A DNA stretch of 22,972 nt, taken from contig JAUNXD010000004.1 in the NCBI GenBank assembly GCA_030539985.1, forward strand, positions 1-22,972, given 5' to 3'. Under the pieces are notes generated by a model. It was not told the origin of the DNA and made no database searches. It saw nothing but the letters and a program-made list of their open reading frames with translations. Shown piece after piece: positions 1 to 7,060 of this stretch (its first letter is position 1; each line of letters starts with the position of its first letter). A program made the position numbers and the translations under genes. Source of the DNA: Methanobrevibacter sp. Lineage in GTDB: Archaea; Methanobacteriota; Methanobacteria; Methanobacteriales; Methanobacteriaceae.

Positions 1-5
1 GCCAT
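1..5 (-). CDS. First bases of the next operon gene, probably ribosomal protein L10 (P0), cut by the window edge
   Basis: On the minus strand the rpl1 stop codon TAA overlaps an ATG (TAATG), and the next two bases are GC, so a Met-Ala start is possible. In archaeal L1-L10-L12 operons the gene after L1 encodes L10/P0, which fits this position. Only five bases are visible, so the identity rests on the known gene order and not on sequence. Confidence 0.35.
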
Positions 6-643
6 TAGATCACCCTCACTACTGGTCCCATAGTTGTTTTTATAAACATGGACTTGATTTGACTTCTTCCTTTTTCTAAATTGCGGTCTAAGACTGTAAG
101 AACAGTTTCCACATTTTCAGCTATATCCTCGTCTGACATGTCTTGGCTTCCAACAACGATTTGAATAGAAGGTTGTTGTTTAACGCCCACTTTGACAGTA
201 CTTTGTAATCTTTCTAAAAGAGGATCTAATTTGATACTTGCAGGCACTGGTTTTGGCATTTTTCCACGAGGACCAAGAACTGGACCTAAGAATCTACCAA
301 CGAGTGGCATCATATCAGCTTGAGCTACTAAAAAATCAACAGAGTTAGCCATTTTTTTAGCTGCTTTTCTGTCTTTTCCGAACTCTTCTAAATCTCCTTT
401 GTTAATTACGACGTCAAGACCAGCATCTTTAGCTTGAACAATGAGTTCCCCATCAGCTATGACTCCGATTTTTACATCTTTGCCACGGCCGTTAGGAAGA
501 GTAACTTCCTCATTAAACCTATTTTCTGGCTTGTTGACATCTAAGTCACGGATATTAATAATAATATCTACGGACTCAGTGAAGTTTCTCGGCTTTGATT
601 GTTCTTTTGCCTCCTTCACCGCGTTAACTACATCTTGTGTCAT
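5..643 (-). CDS. rpl1: 50S ribosomal protein L1
   Basis: The 212-residue protein has the normal length for archaeal L1 (uL1), which forms the mobile L1 stalk on 23S rRNA and helps release deacylated tRNA from the E site. Typical L1 segments are visible, including GRFLGPVLGPRGKMPKPVP in the middle and the lysine-rich end KSMFIKTTMGPVVRVI. The ATG at 641-643 has a Shine-Dalgarno (SD) sequence, GGGGGA, five bases upstream. A 179-base gap separates it from rpl11, so it probably has its own promoter. Codons 8-22 contain an L1-binding hairpin identical in its core to the methanococcal autoregulatory site (separate entry), so the protein probably represses translation of its own mRNA and of the coupled downstream genes. 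Confidence 0.97.
   Translation of the reverse strand: MTQDVVNAVKEAKEQSKPRNFTESVDIIINIRDLDVNKPENRFNEEVTLPNGRGKDVKIGVIADGELIVQAKDAGLDVVINKGDLEEFGKDRKAAKKMANSVDFLVAQADMMPLVGRFLGPVLGPRGKMPKPVPASIKLDPLLERLQSTVKVGVKQQPSIQIVVGSQDMSDEDIAENVETVLTVLDRNLEKGRSQIKSMFIKTTMGPVVRVI
579..619 (-). promoter_or_regulatory. L1-binding autoregulatory element inside the rpl1 coding region
   Basis: Read as mRNA from 619 down to 579, the sequence is GUGAAGGAGGC, a 15-base spacer, then GCCGAGAAACUUCAC. GUGAAG (619-614) pairs perfectly with CUUCAC (584-579). C621-G577 and a G620-U578 wobble extend that stem. GGC (611-609) pairs with GCC (593-591). Between the two stems is an asymmetric loop, GA against GAGAAA. As I recall it, this is the structure of the Methanococcus vannielii L1 mRNA target and mimics the L1 site on 23S rRNA. 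The element begins about 25 bases after the start codon, also as in methanococci. Binding is inferred from the match. Confidence 0.8.
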
Positions 644-772
644 ATTTATCCCCCATGAACGTTATGTTCATTGGATTTTTTTCGGTTTCATGAGAATCGA
701 TTACAAGAAAAAAATTCTTAAACGATTGCATGAATTAAAAACAGTATATCAATTATAATTAACTTATAACAT

Positions 773-781
773 CATATACAC
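773..781 (-). promoter_or_regulatory. Candidate TATA element for rpl1
   Basis: The minus strand of the rpl11-rpl1 gap reads GTGTATATG here, in a very A/T-rich stretch. A start site about 25 bases downstream would give a leader of roughly 100 nt ahead of rpl1. The box is not a perfect TTTATATA, and other A/T-rich positions in the gap compete with it. Confidence 0.3.
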
Positions 782-822
782 TGTATTTATTAACTTAATT
801 TAAATTTTAAATTCGACAATAC

Positions 823-1305
823 CTATTCATTTAAAATATCGTCGTATACTCCAGCATCAACGTCTTTTTGTGCTTCTCTTGGGTCTTTACCATCAACAGA
901 TAATCCCATACTTACACAGGTTCCCATAACTTCTTTGACACCTGCTTTGTAATCGTTAGCGAGTAATGAATCGAATTTCATTCTAGCGATTTTTAAAGCG
1001 GTTTCGATAGGGACATCATTGATGATGTCTAAACCTGGTTCATGAGAAGCTTTTTCGATGCCTAATTCTTCCATGATGAGCGCAGTAGTTGGTGGAGTAC
1101 CGATTTCGATTTCGAATTCTTTAGTATCTCTATCAACACTGATTATTACAGGCACTTTCATTCCTGCAAAGTCAGCACTTTTTTTGTTGATTTCTTCTAC
1201 TACTTGCATCATGTTAATACCGAGAGGTCCTAAAGCAGGTCCTAATGGTGGCCCTGGAGTAGCGGTTCCACCTTCGATAAGAACTTCGACTGTATCTTTA
1301 GCCAT
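823..1305 (-). CDS. rpl11: 50S ribosomal protein L11
   Basis: The 160-residue protein matches archaeal L11 (uL11), which with 23S rRNA forms the GTPase-associated centre where elongation factors dock. The N-terminal domain has the family's proline/glycine segment GPPLGPALGPLGINM (about residues 18-32). The C-terminal RNA-binding domain includes the segment around VMGTCVSMGLSVDG. The ATG (1303-1305) shares one base with the nusG stop in TGATG, and GGAGG lies upstream within nusG, so the two are translationally coupled. The gap downstream to rpl1 is long compared with this tight junction. Confidence 0.97.
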   Translation of the reverse strand: MAKDTVEVLIEGGTATPGPPLGPALGPLGINMMQVVEEINKKSADFAGMKVPVIISVDRDTKEFEIEIGTPPTTALIMEELGIEKASHEPGLDIINDVPIETALKIARMKFDSLLANDYKAGVKEVMGTCVSMGLSVDGKDPREAQKDVDAGVYDDILNE

Positions 1306-1775
1306 CAGTCAGCCTCCTTTTGAATTATTCTAATTTGATCAGCTTTAACAGTAACTGGTATAGGTACTGCAGCTTCTATTAACTCAAGAACGACTTCTTC
1401 ACGTGATTCATCAATACGAACCACTTTTGCTCTTTCCCCTTTAAATGGACCAGAAATAAGCTCCACAATACTTCCTTTTTGAATTGAGGAAATAATAGGT
1501 TCTGGCTTTAAGAATCTTTTTACTTCATCAAAGGTAATGCCTACACTACCTTCAACAACCCCTCTTAAATGTTGCACTTTCAAGTCAGGGTTTCTGAGAT
1601 CGATTTTTGTTGAAGATTCAACCAAAATATATCCCTTTAAAGATTCTGGAACAAGAATTGATGAAATGCCTATGCCATCAATGGTTCTAGCCTTACGTGC
1701 TAGAAGTCTAGCAACATTTCTTTCTTGACCCGCAGAGGTCTTAAGAGCATATATGGAACTGTTAGTATCTTCCAT
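1305..1775 (-). CDS. nusG: Transcription elongation factor Spt5 (NusG homologue)
   Basis: At 156 residues this has the archaeal Spt5 layout: an N-terminal NGN domain (to about residue 90, ending near VVEGSVGITFDEVKRFL) and a KOW domain beginning at GSIVELISGPFKGERAKVV. With Spt4, Spt5 closes the RNA polymerase clamp over the DNA cleft and raises processivity. The ATG at 1773-1775 has AGGTGA (1783-1788) at good spacing. The gene is followed by rpl11 with a one-base overlap, the usual archaeal nusG-rpl11 order. Upstream secE is 232 bases away, and the gap holds a strong TATA box, so nusG-rpl11 probably starts its own transcript. Confidence 0.96.
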   Translation of the reverse strand: MEDTNSSIYALKTSAGQERNVARLLARKARTIDGIGISSILVPESLKGYILVESSTKIDLRNPDLKVQHLRGVVEGSVGITFDEVKRFLKPEPIISSIQKGSIVELISGPFKGERAKVVRIDESREEVVLELIEAAVPIPVTVKADQIRIIQKEAD

Positions 1776-1917
1776 GAAAAATTCACCTATTTTTTAAATT
1801 TTTACTTGTTAATAAAATCATACATTAAGTTAAAAATATTATAAAAGCCATTACTTCCAGAAAAAAATATCTGAAAAATAAGATTTCTATAATAGTAATA
1901 TTTATGATAAATTATAG

Positions 1918-1925
1918 TATATAAA
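1918..1925 (-). promoter_or_regulatory. TATA box of the nusG-rpl11 transcript
   Basis: The minus strand reads AAAAGTTTTATATACTAT, a textbook methanogen TATA box (TTTATATA) preceded by a purine-rich BRE-like stretch. Initiation about 25 bases downstream (near 1895) would leave a leader of about 120 nt before the nusG ATG. A second, weaker box (TTTTATAATA, about 1837-1846) lies closer to the gene. Confidence 0.6.
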
Positions 1926-1985
1926 ACTTTTCAAAAAAATGATATTTTTAAGAAAAAACAGTGCAATAAAAAAAATTAATTGATC

Positions 1986-2020
1986 AAAAAAAAATGAAAT
2001 ATTGGTTTTATAAACCAATA
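1986..2020 (-). terminator. Hairpin plus T9 tract at the end of secE
   Basis: TATTGGTTT (2000-2008) and AAACCAATA (2012-2020) are perfect 9-base inverted arms around a three-base loop. The arms include the secE stop codon (2008-2010). On the minus strand the hairpin is followed after five bases by nine T residues (1994-1986). Archaeal RNA polymerase terminates mainly on T-rich tracts. This structure probably separates the secE transcript from the nusG transcript. Confidence 0.5.
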
Positions 2021-2187
2021 ATATAACCTAAACAAACAATGAGATAGCCTATACCACCTATTATAACTACACCTATTGCGGAAACTTTAGCTAAATCCTT
2101 GTATTCAGCGAAATCAGGTTTTCTTGATACTTTTAATACTCTTTTTGCATCTTTAATAAACTTGTTAAAATCTTCTTGTACATTCAT
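2008..2187 (-). CDS. secE: Protein translocase subunit SecE (Sec61 gamma)
   Basis: This 59-residue protein begins MNVQEDFNKFIKDAKRVLKV. A charged amphipathic N-terminal helix (to about residue 34) with RKPDFAEYKDLAKVSAIG precedes one C-terminal membrane span (about 36-58, rich in Ile, Val and Gly, ending GYIIGL). That is the archaeal SecE/Sec61-gamma plan: a single-span subunit that clamps the SecY channel. Position between ftsZ and nusG is the usual one in euryarchaea. The ATG is at 2185-2187 with only a weak upstream GGGT. A TTTATAAA box 24-31 bases upstream fits a leaderless or near-leaderless message. Confidence 0.92.
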   Translation of the reverse strand: MNVQEDFNKFIKDAKRVLKVSRKPDFAEYKDLAKVSAIGVVIIGGIGYLIVCLGYIIGL

Positions 2188-2210
2188 TTAAATAACCCAA
2201 AATTAAAAAA

Positions 2211-2218
2211 TTTATAAA
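2211..2218 (-). promoter_or_regulatory. Candidate TATA box for secE
   Basis: TTTATAAA lies 24-31 bases upstream of the secE ATG. That places the predicted start site within a few bases of the start codon, which agrees with the weak SD sequence. The surrounding gap is almost entirely A/T, so chance matches are likely. Confidence 0.35.
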
Positions 2219-2283
2219 TTATAATAAAATAATAGTAATAAAATAATTTTTAATTTAAACATTAATAAAGTTTTGCATTAGAC

Positions 2284-2291
2284 AAAAAAAA
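2284..2291 (-). terminator. T8 tract after ftsZ
   Basis: Thirteen bases past the ftsZ stop the minus strand contains an uninterrupted run of eight T residues (TAATTTTTTTTGTC). No stable hairpin precedes it. T-rich tracts of this kind are the main determinant of intrinsic termination in archaea. Confidence 0.4.
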
Positions 2292-2304
2292 TTAAAGATA
2301 GAAT

Positions 2305-3441
2305 TTAGAAAATTCCATCAATAAATTCATCTAATTGGTCACTGGATGATTCAGATTGGCCAGCATCTTCTGAATAATCATCATCTGAAAAATCGTCTGA
2401 TGCATAATTGGCCTTAATGCCTGAAACAACCACAGTTGTTCTAACGACATTTTGAAGGCTTTCATCAATTTGAGTACCCCAAATGATGTTGGCTTCAGGA
2501 TCCAATTTGTCTGCAACAACCTGGACAATTTTTTCAGCTTCATGTAATGTTAAATCAGAACTACCTGTAATGTTAACTAATGCACCAGTAGCGTTAGAAA
2601 TATCAATGTCTAGTAATGGACTGCTTAATGCTTCATGAACTGATTCTAAAGCTCTGTCTCCAGATTCAGATTCGCCCATACCAATCATTGCCATTCCAGA
2701 GCCACCCATGATACTCTTAATATCAGCAAAGTCTAAGCTTACAAGACCTTTCTTGGTAATCAATTCAGTGATTCCTTTTACAGCTCTGCCTAAAATTTCA
2801 TCAGAAACCATGAATGCTTTGTTCAATGGTAAATTTGGAGCCACTTCCAACAACTTATCATTTGGAATGATAATAACAGTGTCTGCAGCTTCCTGAAGTT
2901 TTTGTAAACCTTCTTCCGCATTTTCTCTTCTTTTAATACCTTCAGCAGAAAATGGCATGGTAGCAACAGCAACAGTCAATGCACCTAATTTTTTAGCTAT
3001 TTTTGCAATGATAGGTGCTGAACCGGTACCTGTTCCTCCACCAAGACCGCAGGTTACAAATACCATGTCTGCTCCTTCCAACTCTTCTCTGATTTCATCT
3101 TCACTTTCTTCAGCACATTCTTCACCAACGGAAGGTTCTCCACCTGCGCCTAAACCTTTTGAAGTTTGTCTGCCTAGAAGGATTTTTTTACTTGATTGAC
3201 TGTAAAATAAATCTTGAGCATCAGTATTTACTGCTATTGTTGTTGCTCCTTCAATACCCATTTCATTCAACCTGGATATGGTATTGTTTCCTGCTCCACC
3301 GGCACCAACAACAAATATATTAGTCTTTGCTTCTTTAATTAATTCTATAAGATCATCGTCAATATCAGAAGAGAGTTTATCAGGTGTTTTCTCTTCCATA
3401 CGTTCTTCGGATTCTTTGATTGCATCATCTATAAATTTCAC
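2305..3441 (-). CDS. ftsZ: Cell division protein FtsZ (FtsZ1 type)
   Basis: The 378-residue tubulin-family GTPase polymerises at mid-cell to drive division. GAGGAGNN lies at about residues 47-54 and the tubulin signature GGGTGTGSAP at 134-143. The T7 (synergy) loop reads SLDFADIKSIM near 235-245; bacterial FtsZ has Asn where this protein has Ser235, while both acidic residues (D237, D240) are kept. About 40 extra N-terminal residues, mostly acidic, and an acidic/serine-rich tail (residues about 350-372) flank the GTPase core. The tail ends in a short conserved-looking LDEFIDGIF, a likely partner-binding peptide. Translation starts at GTG (3439-3441), behind GGGGTTAA. The gene has its own TATA box. 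Confidence 0.96.
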   Translation of the reverse strand: MKFIDDAIKESEERMEEKTPDKLSSDIDDDLIELIKEAKTNIFVVGAGGAGNNTISRLNEMGIEGATTIAVNTDAQDLFYSQSSKKILLGRQTSKGLGAGGEPSVGEECAEESEDEIREELEGADMVFVTCGLGGGTGTGSAPIIAKIAKKLGALTVAVATMPFSAEGIKRRENAEEGLQKLQEAADTVIIIPNDKLLEVAPNLPLNKAFMVSDEILGRAVKGITELITKKGLVSLDFADIKSIMGGSGMAMIGMGESESGDRALESVHEALSSPLLDIDISNATGALVNITGSSDLTLHEAEKIVQVVADKLDPEANIIWGTQIDESLQNVVRTTVVVSGIKANYASDDFSDDDYSEDAGQSESSSDQLDEFIDGIF

Positions 3442-3520
3442 AACTTAACCCCACATACTCGGCTAATTAAAATAATTGTTAAATATTTCTATTGTAACTA
3501 ATATTTAAATGCAACTATAT

Positions 3521-3528
3521 TATATAAA
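3521..3528 (-). promoter_or_regulatory. TATA box of ftsZ
   Basis: The minus strand reads AACTTTATATAATATAG just after the upstream gene's stop codon. TTTATATA here predicts initiation near 3497 and a leader of about 55 nt. The box is canonical and well placed between two same-strand genes. Confidence 0.6.
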
Positions 3529-3538
3529 GTTATTGATA

Positions 3539-4111
3539 TTATTCCTTAGGCATTGCAATAATTTCATGAAACTTCATGTCAAATAAATTTTTTGCATTAA
3601 CAGGAGTCAGAATAACCGCACTGTCAACACCATGACCTCTTCCGCCAATTGCGATGATTTTTTCACCGACAGGAATTAAACCGGCATCTGCAGCCATGAT
3701 TGAAATTTCTCCAGCCACTTTAATACCATGTGAAAACATCCTTAATGTATCAGCCACAACATCCAGAGGAGAGAATCCTCCATATTTATTGGTAACTCCT
3801 CTTGCAGCTCCGCTGAATGCATGAGCTCCGATGTATGTTTTGATTCCGACATTCTCCAATTTCTTAATCATTTCATCTGAAATGTCCGCTTCGTTTTCAC
3901 CGCTGAATCCCATATGATGGGTGACGTTGATTATTTCAACATCATCTCCAATAGCATCATATAACTTTAATGCTGATTCTCCGGTTGATGAAGCAATGAT
4001 AATTCTTTTTACATCATCACAAGCTTCGAGTTTGTCGCAAACTGCCTTAATAAGGTCATCAGTATAATCATTTCCCTGTTTTTCAAAATAGGTAATAAAT
4101 TTTCTTTCCAT
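3539..4111 (-). CDS. Stand-alone pyruvate kinase C-terminal (alpha/beta) domain protein
   Basis: The 190-residue protein resembles the C-terminal alpha/beta domain of pyruvate kinase but has no TIM-barrel catalytic domain. Recognisable features are the start (DVKRIIIASSTGESALKLYD, about residues 33-52) and a central GAHAFSGAARGVTNKYGGFSP. Homologues are conserved in methanogens without a known function. In pyruvate kinase this domain binds allosteric effectors, so a ligand-binding role is only a guess. The ATG at 4109-4111 follows a weak ACGGT. The gene diverges from the CofE-family gene across 76 A/T-rich bases and precedes ftsZ, which has its own promoter. Confidence 0.75.
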   Translation of the reverse strand: MERKFITYFEKQGNDYTDDLIKAVCDKLEACDDVKRIIIASSTGESALKLYDAIGDDVEIINVTHHMGFSGENEADISDEMIKKLENVGIKTYIGAHAFSGAARGVTNKYGGFSPLDVVADTLRMFSHGIKVAGEISIMAADAGLIPVGEKIIAIGGRGHGVDSAVILTPVNAKNLFDMKFHEIIAMPKE

Positions 4112-4153
4112 ATTTTTACCGTCCCAATAGATAATTATTTAAAAGTCTATAAT

Positions 4154-4161
4154 TTTATATT
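4154..4161 (+). promoter_or_regulatory. Candidate TATA box for the CofE-family gene
   Basis: TTTATATT lies 27-34 bases before the ATG at 4188, and no SD sequence precedes that ATG. The spacing predicts a leaderless transcript. The 76-base divergent region also has to serve the minus-strand gene ending at 4111. Confidence 0.35.
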
Positions 4162-4187
4162 TATAATATAATTTTATAAAGATTTTT

Positions 4188-5048
4188 ATGATTATTCCAG
4201 AACTTGAAAATATAAAGCATGTGATCAATGGAGATTACATCGTGATTCCTATTGAAACAGGTTACATTAAGCCGAATGACAGTTTAAACTCCATCATTGA
4301 ACCTGCAAAAAATCTGATGAGAGACAAGGATTATCTTGTAATTGCAGAGACCCCCATTTCAGTTTCACAAAACAGGCTGGTCGATGAGGCCAAATACACT
4401 CCATCCCTAACCGCAAAATTCCTAACTGTCGTTTGGAGCAAGTATTTATGGGGATATGTTTTAGGTCCATTGTTGAAAATCAAGAAAAGAACAATAAGGA
4501 ACTTAAGGAAACTTCCAAAGGAAACTGAAGCGCACAAGGAAGTCGTGCTCCAACTGTACGGTTTAAAGCATGCACTTAAACCGGCTTCTGAAGCAGGAAT
4601 CGATTTGAGCAACGCTCCTGGAACATTTGTTTCTCTTCTTCCCGAAAATCCCGAAAAGGTCGCAAAAGAAATAAAAGATGAAATCGGAAAGGAAGTCTGT
4701 GTAATGATTATCGATACCGATGCAACCTATATGAAAAACGGAAAGTATTTTACCGGCCTTCCAATAGCAATCGAAGGCATCGATGCAGACAATGGATTTT
4801 TCGGATATTTAAAAGGCCAACTCAGTGAAAACATGGGATCAACACCATTGGGCTGCAGCGAAAAGATGGATGTTGAAACCGCACTTAAAATTGCAAACAT
4901 TGCCGAAGACTATCAGAAATCACTTTCAACCGAAATGAAAACAATCCACAGTGTCAAGGAGGTTTTGGGCAGTGAAATTGATAAGGTGACTATTGAAGAC
5001 CTTGATTCGATTACCCATACTCCTGCAGTGATAATCAGAAAAATTTGA
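4188..5048 (+). CDS. CofE-family protein (F420-0:gamma-glutamyl ligase-like)
   Basis: The 286-residue protein resembles the CofE fold that adds glutamate to coenzyme F420-0. It shows an opening strand pattern (GDYIVIPIETGYIKPNDSL), a central VMIIDTDATYMKNGKYFTG and a following IAIEGI, where true CofE has a DTfGRPwR-like segment and AIG. It is longer and clearly divergent, with a basic/hydrophobic insert around residues 75-110 (KFLTVVWSKYLWGYVLG). Methanogens usually carry a canonical cofE elsewhere, so this may be a paralogue with another amide-ligase substrate. The start has no SD sequence. Neighbours give no functional hint. Confidence 0.65.
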   Translation: MIIPELENIKHVINGDYIVIPIETGYIKPNDSLNSIIEPAKNLMRDKDYLVIAETPISVSQNRLVDEAKYTPSLTAKFLTVVWSKYLWGYVLGPLLKIKKRTIRNLRKLPKETEAHKEVVLQLYGLKHALKPASEAGIDLSNAPGTFVSLLPENPEKVAKEIKDEIGKEVCVMIIDTDATYMKNGKYFTGLPIAIEGIDADNGFFGYLKGQLSENMGSTPLGCSEKMDVETALKIANIAEDYQKSLSTEMKTIHSVKEVLGSEIDKVTIEDLDSITHTPAVIIRKI

Positions 5049-5095
5049 TTTGAATAACGATTTGAAAAAATCCGTGAATATGGGTGAAAGAAAGT

Positions 5096-5103
5096 TTTAT
5101 ATT
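5096..5103 (+). promoter_or_regulatory. Candidate TATA box for the sugar-nucleotide operon
   Basis: TTTATATT (within AAGTTTTATATTAAAG) lies about 55 bases before the first gene of the dehydratase/aminotransferase pair. It predicts a leader of about 30 nt. The preceding gene ends at 5048 on the same strand. Confidence 0.4.
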
Positions 5104-5155
5104 AAAGATTTTACAAAAAATTACATAATTATTTTTTTAAATTTACAATAAGGGA

Positions 5156-7060
5156 ATGATACTTGTGGAAGTGGATGCTGTTGCTAGATATAGAAATTAC
5201 CTGTTGCCCCTAATGGATTGCGTTTCAATTGTCCTCGGGTATTATCTCGTATCAGTGCTCATTACAGATTCATTTCTGATGCAGCCTACAAGCGCAATTA
5301 CAAGAAACGAGATTTTAATAAGTATCATCCTGGCCATTATCGTTTTTCAGATTGTTTTTAGACTGTCAAAAAGATATTCAAACATCATACGTTATGAAAA
5401 CAATCAGGATTACATTTTATATATCATACTTTCCCTAATATCCTCACTTATCGTCTCATTGATTGAAGATTTAGTTTTAAATATGAAGAATCCTTCAATT
5501 AAACTCAATCTAATCGTCGGATTGGTCATTGGAATAATAATGATATCCTATCGCCTTATCATCAGATATGTTTTATTGTCTGACGTTGCCCACAAGGGAC
5601 TTAAAAACCATCCTGACAATCAGAAGAAATTGCTGATAATCGGTGGAGGATATTCCGCAAACGACATCATAAAAACATTGAATTCCACACTTAAAGGAAG
5701 ATATGACATTGTGGGAATTATTGATGATAATAAAAAGCGTATCGGTTATTCCGTTGCAGGCGTGAGAATCATTGGAGACAGAAATGACATCCTCAAGGTA
5801 TGTGAATCAAACAATGTTGATGAAATCTTCTTTTCAATCGTAAATATCAACAATAAAAACAAAAAGGAAATACTTGAGCTTTGCGGAAAAACCGGGGCAA
5901 AGGTGAAAGTCCTTCCAAGTTTGACAGAACTCATTACCGAAGAAAACCTCTACCACAGCCTGAGAGATGTGGGAATTGAGGATCTGCTTGGAAGAGACCC
6001 TATTGAACTTGACAATCACAACATAAAAAATCTTATACAGGGAAAGGTCGTTCTGGTAACCGGTGCTGGAGGATCAATAGGTTCGGAGCTTTCCAGACAA
6101 ATCATGATTCACAATCCAAAACAGATGCTCATACTGGACAATTATGAAAACAGCCTATATGACATCGAACTGGAATTGAAAACCCTGCATCCAAACAGTG
6201 ACATACGTGCAGTAGTTGCAAACATCCGTGAAGAGGACAGGCTTGATGTAATATTTGAAAAATACACCCCTGAAATCGTATTCCATGCAGCTGCACACAA
6301 GCACGTTCCGTTAATGGAGAACAACCCAACCGAAGCGATTAAAAATAATGTGTTCGGAACCTACAATCTTGTCAACTGCTCCGACAAATATAACGTCAAA
6401 CGTTTCATTCTAATCTCAACAGACAAGGCAGTGAACCCTACAAACATCATGGGCGCCACAAAAAGATTATGTGAAATGATTATCCAGGCAAAAGACAAGA
6501 CAAGCAAAACCGAATATGTTGCAGTTCGTTTCGGAAATGTGTTGGGAAGTAACGGATCCGTTGTGCCATTATTCAAAAAGCAGTTGGCCAATGGAGGTCC
6601 ACTAACCGTAACCCATAAGGAAATTACAAGATTCTTCATGACAATACCTGAAGCGGTTTCCCTGGTCCTGCAGGCAATTACCTATGCAGAAGGAGGAGAA
6701 ATATTTGTTTTGGATATGGGAGAACCTGTTAAAATTTACGATCTTGCCAAAAGCCTCATTGAACTTTCAGGATACACTCTTGGAGAAGATATGGAAATTG
6801 AAATTACAGGAATGAGGCCTGGAGAAAAGCTTTACGAAGAGCTGCTGATGGATGAGGAAAACCTCGAGGAAACCAAGCATGAAAAGATATTCATCACAGA
6901 ACCTATGGATTTGACCATGGATGAAGTTGAAGACAAGCTTGACATGTTTAGGAAAATCATCGACAATGAAAATACATCTAAAGAAGAGATTAAGCAAACC
7001 ATGAAAGAATGTGTCCCTACCTACAGGGAACCTGAAGAAGTTAACGGAGACAAACAATGA
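5156..7060 (+). CDS. Membrane-bound nucleotide-sugar 4,6-dehydratase, CapD/PglF/FlaA1 family
   Basis: The 634-residue protein has about four N-terminal membrane spans (roughly 15-37, 52-70, 86-108, 117-140). Next comes a first Rossmann domain (IIGGGYSANDI, about 161-171), then an extended-SDR domain with NAD motif GAGGSIGS at 303-310. The catalytic region STDKAVNPTNIMGATK (421-436) has Met in place of the usual SDR tyrosine, as in PglF and other large CapD-type enzymes. RPGEKLYEELL marks the C-terminal part. The likely reaction is NAD-dependent 4,6-dehydration of UDP-GlcNAc for surface glycans; the substrate is inferred. The ATG at 5156 is very close to AAGGGA, and GTG at 5165 has better spacing, so the start may be nine bases later. 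The stop overlaps the next start (ATGA). Confidence 0.9.
   Translation: MILVEVDAVARYRNYLLPLMDCVSIVLGYYLVSVLITDSFLMQPTSAITRNEILISIILAIIVFQIVFRLSKRYSNIIRYENNQDYILYIILSLISSLIVSLIEDLVLNMKNPSIKLNLIVGLVIGIIMISYRLIIRYVLLSDVAHKGLKNHPDNQKKLLIIGGGYSANDIIKTLNSTLKGRYDIVGIIDDNKKRIGYSVAGVRIIGDRNDILKVCESNNVDEIFFSIVNINNKNKKEILELCGKTGAKVKVLPSLTELITEENLYHSLRDVGIEDLLGRDPIELDNHNIKNLIQGKVVLVTGAGGSIGSELSRQIMIHNPKQMLILDNYENSLYDIELELKTLHPNSDIRAVVANIREEDRLDVIFEKYTPEIVFHAAAHKHVPLMENNPTEAIKNNVFGTYNLVNCSDKYNVKRFILISTDKAVNPTNIMGATKRLCEMIIQAKDKTSKTEYVAVRFGNVLGSNGSVVPLFKKQLANGGPLTVTHKEITRFFMTIPEAVSLVLQAITYAEGGEIFVLDMGEPVKIYDLAKSLIELSGYTLGEDMEIEITGMRPGEKLYEELLMDEENLEETKHEKIFITEPMDLTMDEVEDKLDMFRKIIDNENTSKEEIKQTMKECVPTYREPEEVNGDKQ

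Noticed and set aside
441..758. Plus-strand 105-codon frame over the rpl1 start region
   Set aside because: It is antisense to rpl1 and its leader, with serine/leucine-rich translation and no start signal. The rpl1 reading is certain.
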